Assembly (NCBI GenBank): GCA_039881045.1
Contig: JAYWVB010000065.1
Span: 1 to 64,000 of the forward strand
Source of the DNA: Chaetomium olivaceum
Taxonomy: Eukaryota; Ascomycota; Sordariomycetes; Sordariales; Chaetomiaceae
Direction: 5' to 3'
Length of the DNA stretch: 64,000 nt
Positions within the stretch are counted from its first letter, which is position 1; each line of letters begins with the position of its first letter. The notes under the pieces were generated by a model, which was given only the letters and a program-made list of their open reading frames with translations, did no database searches and had not been told where the DNA came from. The translations under genes were made by a program, and so were the position numbers. This document shows, one piece after another, positions 1 through 11,176 of this stretch.

Positions 1-428
1 CAGGATCACAGCCTCCAGATTGATTCTTGAAACAGCATCAGACTCTCTGTTGTTAGTGTCACATAAGCAAAGACCTACGGATCGTTGCGTCTCCGCCATC
101 GGAACCAAACCTATCATGTTTGTGAAGATATTCCCGAACACACTCCGTCTGTGTCATCACCTCTCGAGCGAGAATCCTTACCAAGTCTGCCGATTCGATA
201 CCTGATATGACGATATGGCTTGCTAGGTTGCGTTTCAGAACACAGCTTGGTGTCGCGGCGTGTTACGTGGAAGAAGGTCAGATCGTTGCTAAAAGCAGTA
301 GTTGACTTCCCCACGGTGAGTTCAGCATTTATTCTTCAAGGAACAGCATTCAACATTCTTTGTCCCTCAGTCTTTCTCCTAGAACTCAATTCTTTATTGG
401 TAGAAGCTGGAACGCTACTAACGCCGCC
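1..428. other. no gene recognised
   Basis: Short reading frames occur on both strands, but none has a recognisable domain or convincing coding continuity. This is the region upstream of the broken gene that starts near 429. Confidence 0.5.
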
Positions 429-1856
429 ATGGCTTCTTCCGTCTCTGCCGTCTACCCGATCCCCCCACGGCCAAACAAGCGAGACCAAGGGACAATCGGT
501 TCGGATCTCATCGTCACTTACCACTCCGACTTGGCCCAGTGCGACATTCTCCCATCTGGCTCCCGGTACACGAGTGCAGGAAACTTCAAGGCCGAACTTT
601 CCTATCATTCATCCAACCCGCTTTTATCCAGGAGCTGTACCCGCGCCTCCTGAGTACTAGAGACGAAGAAAGCTCGGGGCTTCCGTTGATACTCTCCATG
701 TTCAACACCGAAGCGAGAATAGCAACGCTGGAAGAGGACTGGGAAGGGAAGTGGTTCAGTATCGTCGCCCGACTTTTCCCAAACAAGCTCACCTTCCAAG
801 GCGTAGGATTCAGCGGGTGGGAAACAGACGAATCACAGTCTGTACAGGTGGCACTGGCACTGCCGCGCGATGACGGCTTGACTCCGTACGCCCTATTATA
901 TTTTGCACTGAAGCAGAACCTAGACTAGCTGCTAACACTTCCAAGTGTCATCCCCCGCCAGCTCGGTGGTCCTGACGAGACAGCTCCCTGGCCAACCACT
1001 TCAGCACATGTATCTTTCGCCGGCCCTGTCGACCTAGATACCTTCCACATTAAGGACGGAGTCTGGCCAGAGCCGCGGATCAAGACTTCGGTGTTCGTCA
1101 AACTCGGGTCTTACTTGCAACCAGAGAACGACCGCCCGCCTCGAAGGTATACACATATGCCACGTCCTTGTTCTCTTCCCCGTCGAGCAGCAACCCTGGA
1201 AGTCACTGGCCGGATGGATGCGGACCGCCGCAAACCCCTTTCCTAAAGGCTCGTGGATCGCATGCAGTGGCCGACTCCTGGGGGTCCTAGACCGCGACCT
1301 AATCCGAGGCCTCAGCCAGTCGATTCCAGCGTTCGAATCCTGGTAATCCTTCCCGACAACTGGGAATTCATTCGCAGAATTCCTTGTCTACCAACAATAC
1401 ACCCACGTCAAAATCATCGAACCTTGTCGACAAGTCACCTACGACACCACGCCCAGCTGGCCCCGGAGGAGTCGCAAGCAGAAACCCATTCTCGTCACCA
1501 AACCGTGCCCCAAAGACCGCCGCAGCACGCGAAACGACCGAACTAGCAGCCAGCCCTGGAGCACCGGTGGATTCAATCACGGCCGACCCTGCCCCGGTGT
1601 TCACAGTTCCATCTTCAGGTATGTATCGCCGCCTTCCAGACCCACGGCTCACCTAACTGTTGATCTAGATGGCGATGGCTCGAACGATGGTTCGGACACA
1701 GAGGAATTGTTGGACGCTCAGCTCGCTTCGAGTAGCAGTACCTCAACAAAGAAGAGGAAGGAAGCAAGCTCTCCCGAACCGGTCAGAAGCAAGAGATCCA
1801 CAGCAGGAAGAAGGCGCGGCTGTATGACTAAACCCGACCTTGATTTGATCAAATAG
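429..1856 (+). pseudogene. broken copy of a multicopy fungal hypothetical protein family
   Basis: The deduced protein starts MASSVSAVYPIPPRP at the ATG at 429. It resembles, from memory, a multicopy family of fungal hypothetical proteins with the conserved stretches FNTEARIATL, LPRDDGLTPY, FAGPVDL, TSVFVKLGSY and CSGRLLGVL, followed by a Ser/Pro/Thr-rich tail ending in basic residues. These blocks occur here in the right order but in different frames. There is a frame change near 600 within SYHSSNP/IQPAF, an in-frame TAG at 926-928, and further shifts near 1350-1400. A 50-nt intron (1619-1668, GT...AG, branch CCTAACTG) joins the tail exon, which ends at TAG 1854-1856. The function of the family is unknown to me. 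Its multicopy distribution suggests association with repeats, and a transposon lies immediately downstream. I call it a pseudogene because several breaks fall in under 1 kb. Confidence 0.6.
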
Positions 1857-1993
1857 ACAATTGCCCTTGCCCTAATATCAATCGCACGAAGGAATTCTGT
1901 TTCTGATACCGCTATGGGGGCTACCTGCACCAGCATGTTCCTCCAGGCTTCCTTTGGCGTGCCGCTGCGCGGCACGGTCCCTCTTGTTACTAC

Positions 1994-2043
1994 GAGTCTC
2001 TCTAATGTACGGGTTCGCCAACCTATTTGTACGGGGTCCGCAC
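1994..2043 (+). repeat. left terminal inverted repeat of the MULE
   Basis: About 50 bases that match the reverse complement of 4873-4923 except for a single T indel after CTCTCTAA. Confidence 0.85.
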
Positions 2044-2068
2044 AGACCACCTGGATTCTGCCCGCCCA

Positions 2069-2086
2069 CCCCCCCCCCCCCCCCCC
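2069..2086 (+). repeat. poly-C tract (18 C) inside the MULE 5' region
   Basis: Eighteen consecutive C, then an A and a further run of six C. It lies between the left TIR and the transposase gene and is probably length-variable. Confidence 0.9.
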
Positions 2087-2281
2087 ACCCCCCACATCTC
2101 CACCACCGGAAATGCCTGCCGTCGCTGCCCATCCTTCCGCTTGCCCACCATCCATCAACAGTATGAACTAATCTATCTGTTGCTATTGCATGTTGACAAT
2201 ATATATTTCCACCTTTGTTGCCGTACCTCAGACACCAATTTTATCTACTCAACTTTCACCCGCTACCGCCAACCTGCTAGG

Positions 2282-4664
2282 ATGGCTGATGACGGCAGTG
2301 GCAGCCCCCGCCCCTGGATCTACAACTCGAAGTGCCCCTCGAGTCGCCTCAGGTCCCTGGAGACGGTTTTGATTCCTTTGAAGAGCTCTTCGAGTATATC
2401 AACCAATGGGCGAAGCCCCGCGGCTATGCTATCATCATCCTCCGATCCAGCGACCGTCAAGACGAGAGACCTCGCCGATACGACCTCTGTTGCGACATTG
2501 GCGGCCCCCATTATGACTCTTCCTCTACAGGGCTTCGCAAGGCCAGTAGTAAAAGACGAGACTGCCCCTGGCTTGCGAAGGCAGTTCAGCGTAAGCTCCT
2601 CGGCAACCGATGGTATTTCGAGGTCCGTAGCGATCACCACAACCATGAGCCATCTCTTGACCCTTCAGCCCATACTACCCATCGCAAGAGGGCCTGGACT
2701 GAAGAGCAGAAGCAAGAGATCCGCCAGGTGTTCAAGACAACGACTTCTGGATCCCGAGATGTTGCTTCGTTTATGCGCGAAAAGTACCCTAGCCAGGTAT
2801 ATCCCTCTTCTTCGTTACGATGATTTTACCAATGCTAACTATGCTATACCTCTAGATTTGGATACGACGAGATATCGAGAACGAGATGAGCAAAGCGAAG
2901 GCTGAGGCCCTTAAAGGCTATACCCCTACACAAGCCCTCCTTAAGTACTTCGCCGACACTGGGATCAAGCACCGTGTTCGCCAACTTCAAGGTCATGTTA
3001 TTGCTCTCATTTGGACGTACCCCTTTTGTGAGGAGATGTGGCAGCGATTCCCGGATATCATCTCTATCGACAACACTTACAAAACCAACCGTTTCAAGAT
3101 GCCCTTCCTCAACGTTACTGGCATTACGAATATCCATACGACTTTCAATGTTGCCTTTGGGGTAGTCAACAAGGAGGATGAGGACGCATACCAGTGGCTT
3201 ATCCAGATGCTGGATGAGCTCCGCGAGGATCCTGGTGCCTGCCGACCTTCTGTTACCATTACCGACTTCGAACGAGCCCTCAAGAACGCTCTGAGCAACG
3301 TCTAGGAGAACGTGGACCAACAGGTCTGTCTCTGGCACGTGTTAAAGAACTGTCAGACTGAGGTTAAACTCAGGTGGCAGTGGGCCGACAACCAGCGGCC
3401 CCAACAACAGCAGGGGGCACGAGGAGCATATGAAGAGGAGGACCACGTGGATCCTACCTTCAGAGATCTCATCGCCCATGCAATCAACGAGGCCCCTATT
3501 ACCAACAGTAGTAGGGTTCCTCTCTCTGATATACCGAATAACCCAAGCGGCTTTATGTCTCTTTGGAAGGCTTGTATCTATGCCCCTACTGTCAACGAGC
3601 TTGAGATAGCGTGGGAGGAGCTGATCCGCCGCTTCGCTGAAGAACAAGAGCCGGCAGTGTCGTATATCCTTAATACCTACTTCGCGTGGCGGAAGCACTT
3701 TTGCGTCTGCTATACAAGTCAAAATAGGAACTTCGGCATCCGCGTCACCTCACGTACCGAGTCAAGCCACAAAGAGATCAAGTCTTACCTTCTCAACTCT
3801 ACCGCTGAGCTCAGATTCCTCGCTACTCGTATCGAGCAACTTGTTAAGGACCAGCAGGCGCGATACACCGCCACCGAGGCAGAGCAGGCTACACGCCAGC
3901 TTCAGCAATATCGAGGGAAGAGATGGCTTGGGGATCTACGGTTCAAGATTAGCCGGAAGGCCCTAGCTCTCGTGAGCCAACAACACCAACTCTGCTACCG
4001 TCGCGTTGAGGCTTTCTCCAAGCTTACAGAGGCACAACGACGTGCCTTGCCACCTGACGAAAACGCCTGTACGGGGTTGTTCCGACGCCAGTTTGGTCTG
4101 CCCTGTTCCCACGAGATTGAGGAGAAGCTCCGTGCCAACGAAGAGCTTACAGTCCAAGATACCCATAAGCATTGGAGGCTCGGCAAGAACCTCGCCTCTG
4201 GGGACCTCTATCTCCCTATCCAGGAGCCCCTGGCGGTTGTGACACGTCGTGGAAGACCAGTTATTGGACCTGAGCAGATCCCTATTGCTGCTATCCCACA
4301 TGGAGATAACTATCGTCGACAAGCCGCTACGAGCCGCCAACGTGATCCTTCTCAGTGGGAGCTTATGGAGTTAGAAGTGTCGACTCCAACGCCGGCACGA
4401 GGACGTGGGCGGGGCTCGCAGACTTCGGGGACTACTGGAAGACTAAGAAGAGGCCGTGGCAATGGAAGAGGCCGGGGACGGGGACAAGGTCGTAGACCTG
4501 GAAGAGGCCGGGGACAGGGACAAGGTCGTAGACGGGGAAGAGGCTGTGAACAGGGACGAGGTACGCAAAATGGAGGAGAGGAGACTGAAAGAGACTCAAG
4601 TCTAGCGTCTAGTATAGCTATACAGCTCGGAACACCAGCGTCGGACACCTCTATGGCTGGTTGA
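2282..4664 (+). pseudogene. MULE transposase with in-frame stop
   Basis: This would be the cut-and-paste transposase of the surrounding element. The N-terminal part (frame open from 2290) has a FAR1-like/MULE DNA-binding region including DSFEELFEYIN, RDCPWLA and DHHNHEPS. A 59-nt intron (2797-2855, branch TGCTAAC) leads into the MULE transposase core, with DNTYKTNRF and a TDFERAL block followed by VCLWHVLKN. The C-terminal end is a GR/GQ-rich basic tail (about 4390-4560). A TAG at 3303-3305 interrupts the core between NV and ENVDQQ; CAG is the simplest ancestral codon. The start is unclear: ATG 2282 is in another frame from the downstream DNA-binding region, with a shift near the C-rich stretch at 2305-2330. 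It is best read as a non-functional transposase. Confidence 0.8.
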
Positions 4665-4872
4665 TAAATAGTAATGGATGTCTGTCTAGAAGCTATATGC
4701 TATAAGCTACAATTTTATTAACGTCCGGCGGGTTAACTGAATGGGTAACAGTCTGACTAGTTATATATAGATGTCTTTGTCTTTTTCCTGAAAAAGGGGC
4801 AAGAACCCTATATATGTACTGTACTATCGATACAGATCAAAAATGGGGCTGCCTATTTCCGGAAGGCGGTGA

Positions 4873-4923
4873 GTGCGGACCCCGTACAAATAGGTTGGCG
4901 AACCCGTACAATTAGAGAGACTC
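4873..4923 (-). repeat. right terminal inverted repeat of the MULE
   Basis: Reverse complement of 1994-2043 with one extra T. It is followed by T and then TTACTAC, the candidate target-site duplication. Confidence 0.85.
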
Positions 4924-4924
4924 T

Positions 4925-5675
4925 TTACTACTTTATCGCCACCGTTTAAACCACACCCTTTACCTGACACAGATTTGAAACCTTGACGCCTTCTATGGCT
5001 ACCTGGACCGCACACAACCAAGGTATCGCCCCATCGACCTTCTTCTTACAAACCACCATGTGGCCTAGTCGCGGCGGCTTAAACGCGCTGACGTGCGTTT
5101 TGCCTCCCTCCAACTCGAACACACCATATCAATACTCCGAGGCTTCAGCCAATATCACTCTTGGAGCCTGGCTCCCGGGTAAAGTTTATTAGTTCATTCA
5201 TGAACGCAATGGTACTGGCACATCCAATTTACAGAGAGGGAAGAGACTATTTGCTGGAACGAATCTGGATGGCAAAAATGAAAGACATGCTGTGGTGCCT
5301 TGAGCGACAAGGAAGTTCGTTGTATCAATTCATAATCAAGTGCAATGCATCCATCCTCCCCTACCGTTTCATGGTCTAGACTTTGCATTGGAACCTCGTG
5401 ATCAAGCCCTATTGAGTGGATACTAGTAACTGGATATTGGGCCAGAGTTGGGCACAACCGTAGGAGCGTTGTGTACTCTTATCATTGGTCTTAACCCTGG
5501 TAACTCTGATGAGTGGGCTGCCTTGCCAACAAACCTGGAGGCAACTAAAAGGCTTGAAAGCCAGCTAAGGCAGCCGAGGAGTTGGAGAAAAACGTTGTCA
5601 CAGCCCTCGTATTTTGTTGGGAAGGCCCCATTTACTTCACACAATACCGGCATTGCAACCAACATTCACGCCAAT
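4925..5675. other. intergenic region, no gene recognised
   Basis: Lies between the transposon and the DUF6594 gene. Only short open frames without recognisable motifs. Part of it must be the promoter of the gene at 5676. Confidence 0.5.
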
Positions 5676-6777
5676 ATGGCGAATCGGGTAGGAGATGAGG
5701 AAACCGGCGTCATCCCTCCCCTATCACAACAGGAACTGCACACAGATAGCCGCCCATCCACCCGGCCAGACTCTCCTCCACCACAAGATGGAATCCCCAC
5801 TGCGCTTGAATCGCACCCGGCACGGATAGGCCGGTCCGCATGTTCATCCTTTGAAAGTTGTCGATACAACGATAAGCTTGATGTTGAACACCCCGAGAAA
5901 TGGCTCTGGAAGAAGTATGGCAAACATCTTGTTACGAAGGTGCAACCCTGGCCATTTATGTCCTCGAAGCATGGCGAAGAAAGCTTTGAAGTCAACATCG
6001 CCGAAATGCAGTACATGTACTTAGTACAGCTGCGGATTAGACTGGCTCGCCACATAGCAAGATGGGAACAAACCGATGGTAACGCGTTTCTCGGGGGGTG
6101 GAATCGACAACATCGGAGAAATAAGGATGGCAATGAGGATGATAGTGAGAACACGCAGGGTGGGGATTGTTGGGAAGATGATCTGCATAGATATGGTATT
6201 GATCTTACGCCTGCCAGACCTACTATGATATGAGAAGGGCTAATCCATAGACACAGTTCAGGCCCTGCAAGACTATGACTACATGCTCAAAACCCATCAA
6301 ACGTCGAGCATCGATCCATTCCGCATGACGGGCGAAAGAAAGCTGGATCGCATAATTTTTGATGCATCCCTAGGAGATGCAACACAGCCCCGTTTCGACG
6401 ACATGCCCGTCCGAGATGTACGGAAGTGGGACAGTCGCATGGGTATTTTTGTCCCATCCCCAATCGACAATCGGTACAAACGGCTCTTCAGCAGGCTTGG
6501 GGTCTCAGCAATTGGCGCCACGTTTCTCATTGCTCCCATGTGGTTGATGATGTTACGGGGTGGGCTTTACCTTTCCCTGGCATCTACTACTGTGTTCGTC
6601 GCCGTCTTTGGGATCTTTGCAGCTTCCTTCTTAGACGAGCACGTACATGTCTTGTCAAGCACTGCGGCTTATGCCGCTGTTTTGGTGGTCTTTGTCGGAC
6701 TTACGAGTGAAACAAGCACCGCACAGAATAGTATGAATTTCGAGAAGTTTTGTCGTCGTCTAGACTGTTTGAAATAG
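5676..6777 (+). CDS. DUF6594-domain membrane protein
   Basis: Two exons (5676-6195, 6251-6777) give a 348-residue protein. The 55-nt intron starts GTATTG and has a GCTAAT branch site. The splice restores one frame, reading DTVQALQDYDYML across the junction. The C-terminal third has the features of fungal DUF6594 proteins as I know them: an FSRLGVSAIG block, then two or three hydrophobic segments (around LIAPMWLMML, STTVFVAVFGIFAAS and STAAYAAVLVVFVG) and a short polar tail. The N-terminal half is polar, with a coiled-coil-like stretch after EVNIAEMQYMYL. The role of the family is unknown; these are probable membrane proteins. The ATG at 5676 is the first in-frame ATG giving a compact product. 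No frame break is seen. Confidence 0.75.
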
Positions 6778-6887
6778 GTTGCTCGAGGGAGGAATGAGGT
6801 AGACAGTAACGATCCTACTTATTACACCCAAGTCTATGGTTTATTCAAGCTGCGGTAATACAAGAACCCCTGTTCCTCCCGACGCCA

Positions 6888-7902
6888 TTACTGCTTAGCA
6901 ACGGCCTGCCTTGCGGCAAGCAGCTGGGGGCCCAACTCATACAACTTCATGACGTCGGCGGCATGCACAAGCAGCACGTTGTCCTCGCCCATCTTGGCCA
7001 GCTCCTCGCCGCCGCCGAGGCAGAAGCCGGCGCGGGGCTTGTTGTGCTTCTTGAGGGCGCTGTTGAACTTCTCCACGGCGGCCAGCCACTCGGGCTCGTC
7101 GCCCTGGCCAAAGTTGGCCGGCAAGTTCATGCTGATGCGGCAGTCGAGGCTACCGAGCCACACCACGTCAATGTCCGGCACCTCAGTCAAGATGGCGTCC
7201 AGATTGTTGATGCCCTCAAGCGACTCGATTTGCACCATGATGGCCGCCTGGTCATTGAGGTTCTGCCACACGTCGCGCTTGCCGTCCGCCGCCATGTCCG
7301 TCAGGCCTGGGACCATGCGGAAGGGGGGCGCTGAGCGGGTGCCGTTCTGCCGCGTGCCGAACTTGGCCGCCGAGACAACGTGCTTGGCCTGCTCGACTGT
7401 CTCGAGCTGGGGGATAACAATACTGGCGCCCGCATCAAGGGCAAAACCGATGGCCGCGTGGTCGTGGCCGGGGACTCTGCGGGAAGGTGTCAGCTAAGAG
7501 GCTGTGAAAGAAGAAAGGTTGGCAGCGTGGTGAATTTACCTGACGAATGGAATTGTGCGGCCCTGGCTCATGAACATTGCTTCATGGACCATCTACAATG
7601 ATTAGTCATGCATGCCAAAGTAAAGAGGGAAGAAGAAAACGGCGTACAGTGGTCATGGTTTCGACACCGCACGAGGTGTGCTCCCAGTCAATCCACATGA
7701 CGTCGAAGCCCATCGGGGCGACGAACCGCGTGATGGGGACAGAGCTGAGACCGGCATAGTAGCCGATGAGAGGGGGGATTTTCTTCTCGTGGGCGTCCCG
7801 GATGGCCTGGCGAGCACGGTGCGGTTGGAACAGTGACGGACCCACATACGCCTTCATGCCCTCCTCTGCTCCGGGAGCAATAGTCGGGAACAGAGAGCCC
7901 AT
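6888..7902 (-). CDS. HpcH/HpaI aldolase / citrate-lyase-family enzyme
   Basis: Three exons (7902-7648, 7592-7540, 7476-6888) encode 298 residues. Introns of 55 and 63 nt are GT...AG and the frame is continuous. The protein is a TIM-barrel class II aldolase, a family that cleaves or forms C-C bonds of 2-keto or hydroxy acids with a divalent metal. Family landmarks are MWIDWEH (early acidic/His site), FVRVPGHDHAAIG (usually VRVP/VRP), GASIVIPQLET, MVQIES (metal-ligand Glu) and DIDVVWLGSLD (usually FIGPSDL). The C-terminal end carries GFCLGGGEEL, a departure from the more common GIL/GVF motif. The substrate cannot be told from sequence. Start ATG 7902 is the only upstream Met in frame. The gene stands alone and is convergent with the DUF6594 gene. 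Confidence 0.85.
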
Positions 7903-9304
7903 GGCGTGTAGTTGAGTGGGGTGATAAAACGTAGTTGTTGTGGTGGTGGTTGGAAAAGTGATTGGAGTTGAAGACGTGGTTGAAATGCTGATGTTGGTAA
8001 TACAAAGCGCATGAAGTGAGATTGGGAGCGGGATGATCGTTACTTATAGCCCAGGTCTGGCCAGTTGCGATCCTTCCCGCAGGTTCTTCAGGGTAGGCAG
8101 GCATGACACTGCACAGCACACAACCAAAGGAGCCACCAGATTGTTCTTTCCGTAAAGGGACGAGCGTTGCTCTGCTCCAACCAAAGGGCATCCGGGTGTC
8201 CTCGGACTCCGGCTGTGTCGAGGAGCCGTCTGGGTCCTGCCAACCTCTGGTGTTAACACCGGCGTTAACTATGTAGCTCCGCATTTGCCGGATGCAACAA
8301 CCAAGTCATCGATGATACGCGTCAGAATCCGGATTTCCATCGGCCAATGCTTTGAGCTTGCCAAAATAGAGCTGCATTGCTGAATCATGCCGGACCCATC
8401 CAGAACGCTTTTCCTAGTTGTTAGGAGGAAGAGGAAGTGGCTGTTCTTGGTCCGTCGCACCCACATCCCATGTAAATTCAGGAGAGGGCCCGTGGACGGT
8501 GAGACACTTCTCTATCGACGGCCAACCGTCGACGATGCCCAGGCCCACCGCCCCTATGAATGCTACTTCGCCAGGGCTCGTTTGCGGCACGTCAGCAAGG
8601 ATTCGGCTGCGGGCTGACGGGAGGGCGGTGGGTTCCGGAAAGGACCAAGGTGAGTGACGAGCCGCCCCCTGATAACTTATTTCCGAACCCCGTGGACGGA
8701 CAGGGATAAGGGTTGGAGTTGGATCCCACCACAAGACTCAGGCTTCCATATTTTTTAGGCTAGACTAAACGGAGCGGCGCACATGCAGCGCCGGGGAGTG
8801 TTGAATGTTTGGAAAAGACTTGATTGCTGCGAAGTTTAAGGAAATTCATATTGCTCAGTCAAGGACCTGCGCCGGCTCACCCTACTACGACTTGTTTGAA
8901 CCAGTCGCATACCAGAGCGGGCAAGGTTGAAGAATGCGGTTACAGGACTGTTACTGCGCTGGGGCAATTGGCCCAGGTACGAGGCTGGCGAGCATAATAA
9001 TATAGTTAGGAAGATCCTACTTACTACACTAGTTGTCGCTGACATGACCAGGTACATACATGCAGGCAGACTCCCAGATCTGCCCCGTCTGCCGCGAGGA
9101 ACTGGAAGCTCTGCGGAGAGGGCGGGGTTGAGTGCGACATGGTGTTCGCCTTGGAGAGTATTTTATCAAGGCTCGTAAGATACTGAATTTACCTGGGCCG
9201 CGCATGATGCCCCAGCCATGCTCGAATAGTTCTCTGTCTCCCCCAACGCCAGTTCCCATGCAACTCCAGTACAAACCAAAGAAATCAGCAAATGCAAAGT
9301 TTGG
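7903..9304. other. intergenic region, no gene recognised
   Basis: Holds the promoter side of the aldolase gene and the 3' flank of the membrane-protein gene at 9305. Short open frames on both strands lack recognisable domains or intron structure. I see no RNA gene or repeat. Confidence 0.5.
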
Positions 9305-11176
9305 TCAAATCATCACCGAAACAGCCTTGTCGCGATCGTCCTTATCCTTCTTCATCTTGAACAGCTGCTTGATCATGTCTCGCTTCTTCTCCTTGGGCTT
9401 CCCGGCCGCGCTGGCGGAGTCGTCGTCGCCCTCCTCGATAACCTTGAGGGTGATTCTGGAATGCTTAGACGAGCGCGATACCGAGGATCCTTCGTGACTG
9501 CGCGTGCTGCGGCTGCTGCGATGGCTCCGTTCGCTGCCCGCTTCGCTTGCGCCGCCGTCTCTGTCTTTCTTGCTAGAGCTGCCCCTCCGTTCCGAGACGC
9601 GTGACTCTCCATCCCTCTCGCCACCGACTCTGTCCTTCTTGCCAGAGCTCCGTCGCCGCTCCGAGACCTGCGTATCCCCGTCCCTGTCACGGTGGCTGCG
9701 GCTGACGCTGCTGCGAGGCGCACGATGAGACCGGCTAGACCGCTCACGGGGGGCCCGGCTAACCTGTGAGACGGAGTCGCACGGCTCGACCTCGTCGGGC
9801 AACTCCAGGTTGTGCTTCTCCTTCAGCGCGCGCTCAGCCTCGCGGCTCATGAGCTCGACGTCTGCCGACTCATCCTCAACGCCGGCCACGATACCGCGGC
9901 GCCACGACTCGATAGAGCTCAGCTCCTCAACCTCGCGTAGCACAAGCGCCTCGTCGTAGCTGGCGGCACTGGGTGTGGGACCGGGTACGGGAGGTAACGC
10001 CCTCTCGTGGATGGTGGGGGCGGGAGCGGGGGCGGCCGGTACCGGCATGGCGCGCATCTCAAACGGCGTCTCGAGCGTCCTGGCCGGGGCGGCGGCGCCT
10101 CCGAGCCGTTTCACGATCTTCCACCCACCGAACATGACCACCGTGACGCCCACGGCCACGCCGGCACCAATGAGAAACTGGGGGCTCGCGAGCAGGGCAA
10201 ATACGGCTGGGCTGCCACCTTTGAGAAAAGCTAGAAAAGCCGGGCTCATCTTGCCGACAAGGGCGCTCAGCTCGGCGAGGGAGAGGGCGACAGCGGCCGC
10301 GGCTTCCGGGTTCCGCTGCAGGTTCTCGATCATGGAGGCCGCCGTGTGCTGCACACAATGCGCTTCTTCGAGGTACTCTTCGATGCGGTCCATCAGGGTT
10401 AGTGCTTCGGCTTCCTGCGGATCTTCCGACTCGAACGCAAGCGTTTCCCTTTCCCCATCTCTGTGAACAGGGTCAAGGTCTACCCGGGACTCGAGGTCGG
10501 GTGGAATGTCACCGTAGGCGAGGTTCATGTCGATTGACTTCTTCCTCACGACGCCGAGATCAGAGCGCGGGCGGTGGACGAGCTGGCGACGCTCGGGTGG
10601 GGCTGCTGAGGTGTAACCTGACGGTGCAGCCGACTCGGGAGGGGGCGGGACCCGGATGGCGAGGGCTAAATCCCGAGGCGCACTCGCGGCGGATGGCGCG
10701 CGATGAACCTTGGATGGGGCTGTAGCTGATACTTCGGAGTGCGTTTTTAGGTTGCCTTCGGTTAGCGCAAGCTGCCGCTCTGGGGAACGTGGACGGCGGG
10801 ATCGCCGGGATGTGCGGCTATGGCGGGATGAGGCTTGCGAGCGTGCATCGTCGTCGTAGGATCGCCGGCGACCGGACCCGTCGTCGGGAGCCCCGCCGCC
10901 GTAGTCGTAGTTATCGAAGTACGAATCCGCGCGTGGTGTTAGTTAATCAAAGTCTGGGCCCGCCGAATCCGGCGCGTTTCGGCCTTCTCGGCCCTTCCAG
11001 CATCTCGTCGGTCACGGTAGGCTGCCTGCGCCTCCTTGAAGATGTTGACCAACTGTTTGCCCTGCGCAGTATCAGTATTGTGTGCCCAAGACTCCCAGGG
11101 GCAGCCGATAGGCGCTTACCGTGCTGATAACCTTCCCCGAGTTGTTGATGATGGTGACGAATTCCGTGGCCGGCAT
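9305..11176 (-). CDS. conserved fungal membrane protein of unknown function (frame break)
   Basis: Exon 1 (11176-11120) encodes MPATEFVTIINNSGKVIST. A 58-nt intron follows, then an exon from 11061 starting GKQLVNIFKEAQAAYRDRR. This N-terminus, the later block IDMNLAYGDIPPDLE and the hydrophobic segment ASPQFLIGAGVAVGVTVVMF match a widespread Pezizomycotina family whose function I do not know. Further features are a basic, Arg/Ser-rich linker before IDMNL, a helical region ending in the membrane segment, and a long C-terminal region rich in Ser, Arg and Lys (SHRSSRSTRSH) ending MIKQLFKMKKDK. The frame is interrupted: exon 2 hits TAA at 10941-10939, while coding clearly continues in another frame (ADSYFDNYDYGGG) from about 10938 to the stop at 9305. 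No GT...AG pair explains this, so it is an indel in genome or assembly. Confidence 0.75.

Larger units (their letters stand above)
1994..4924 (+). mobile_element. Mutator-like (MULE) DNA transposon, about 2.9 kb
   Basis: Near-identical terminal inverted repeats bound the element: 1994-2043 on the left and 4873-4923 on the right, both reading GAGTCTCTCTAA(T)TGTACGGG inward from the end and then continuing to GGGGTCCGCAC. The only clear difference is one T inserted in the right copy. The 7-mer TTACTAC lies directly outside both ends (1987-1993 and 4925-4931), a plausible target-site duplication, though MULEs usually make 8-11 bp. The interior encodes a MULE-type transposase. Intact TIRs and a recognisable TSD suggest recent insertion, but the transposase is broken, so mobility would need enzyme supplied by another copy. 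Confidence 0.85.

Noticed and set aside
1331..1343. GTTCGAATCC resembling a tRNA B-box
   Set aside because: It falls inside a conserved protein block (IPAFES) of the broken gene, with no A-box or cloverleaf partner upstream.
4390..4570. Repetitive purine-rich block resembling a satellite or repeat array
   Set aside because: It is the in-frame codons of the GR/GQ-rich tail of the MULE transposase, not spaced repeats.
10925..10945. Possible intron at the TTAACTAAC branch-like site in the 9305-11176 gene
   Set aside because: No AG acceptor follows within a plausible distance and no GT donor lies just upstream.
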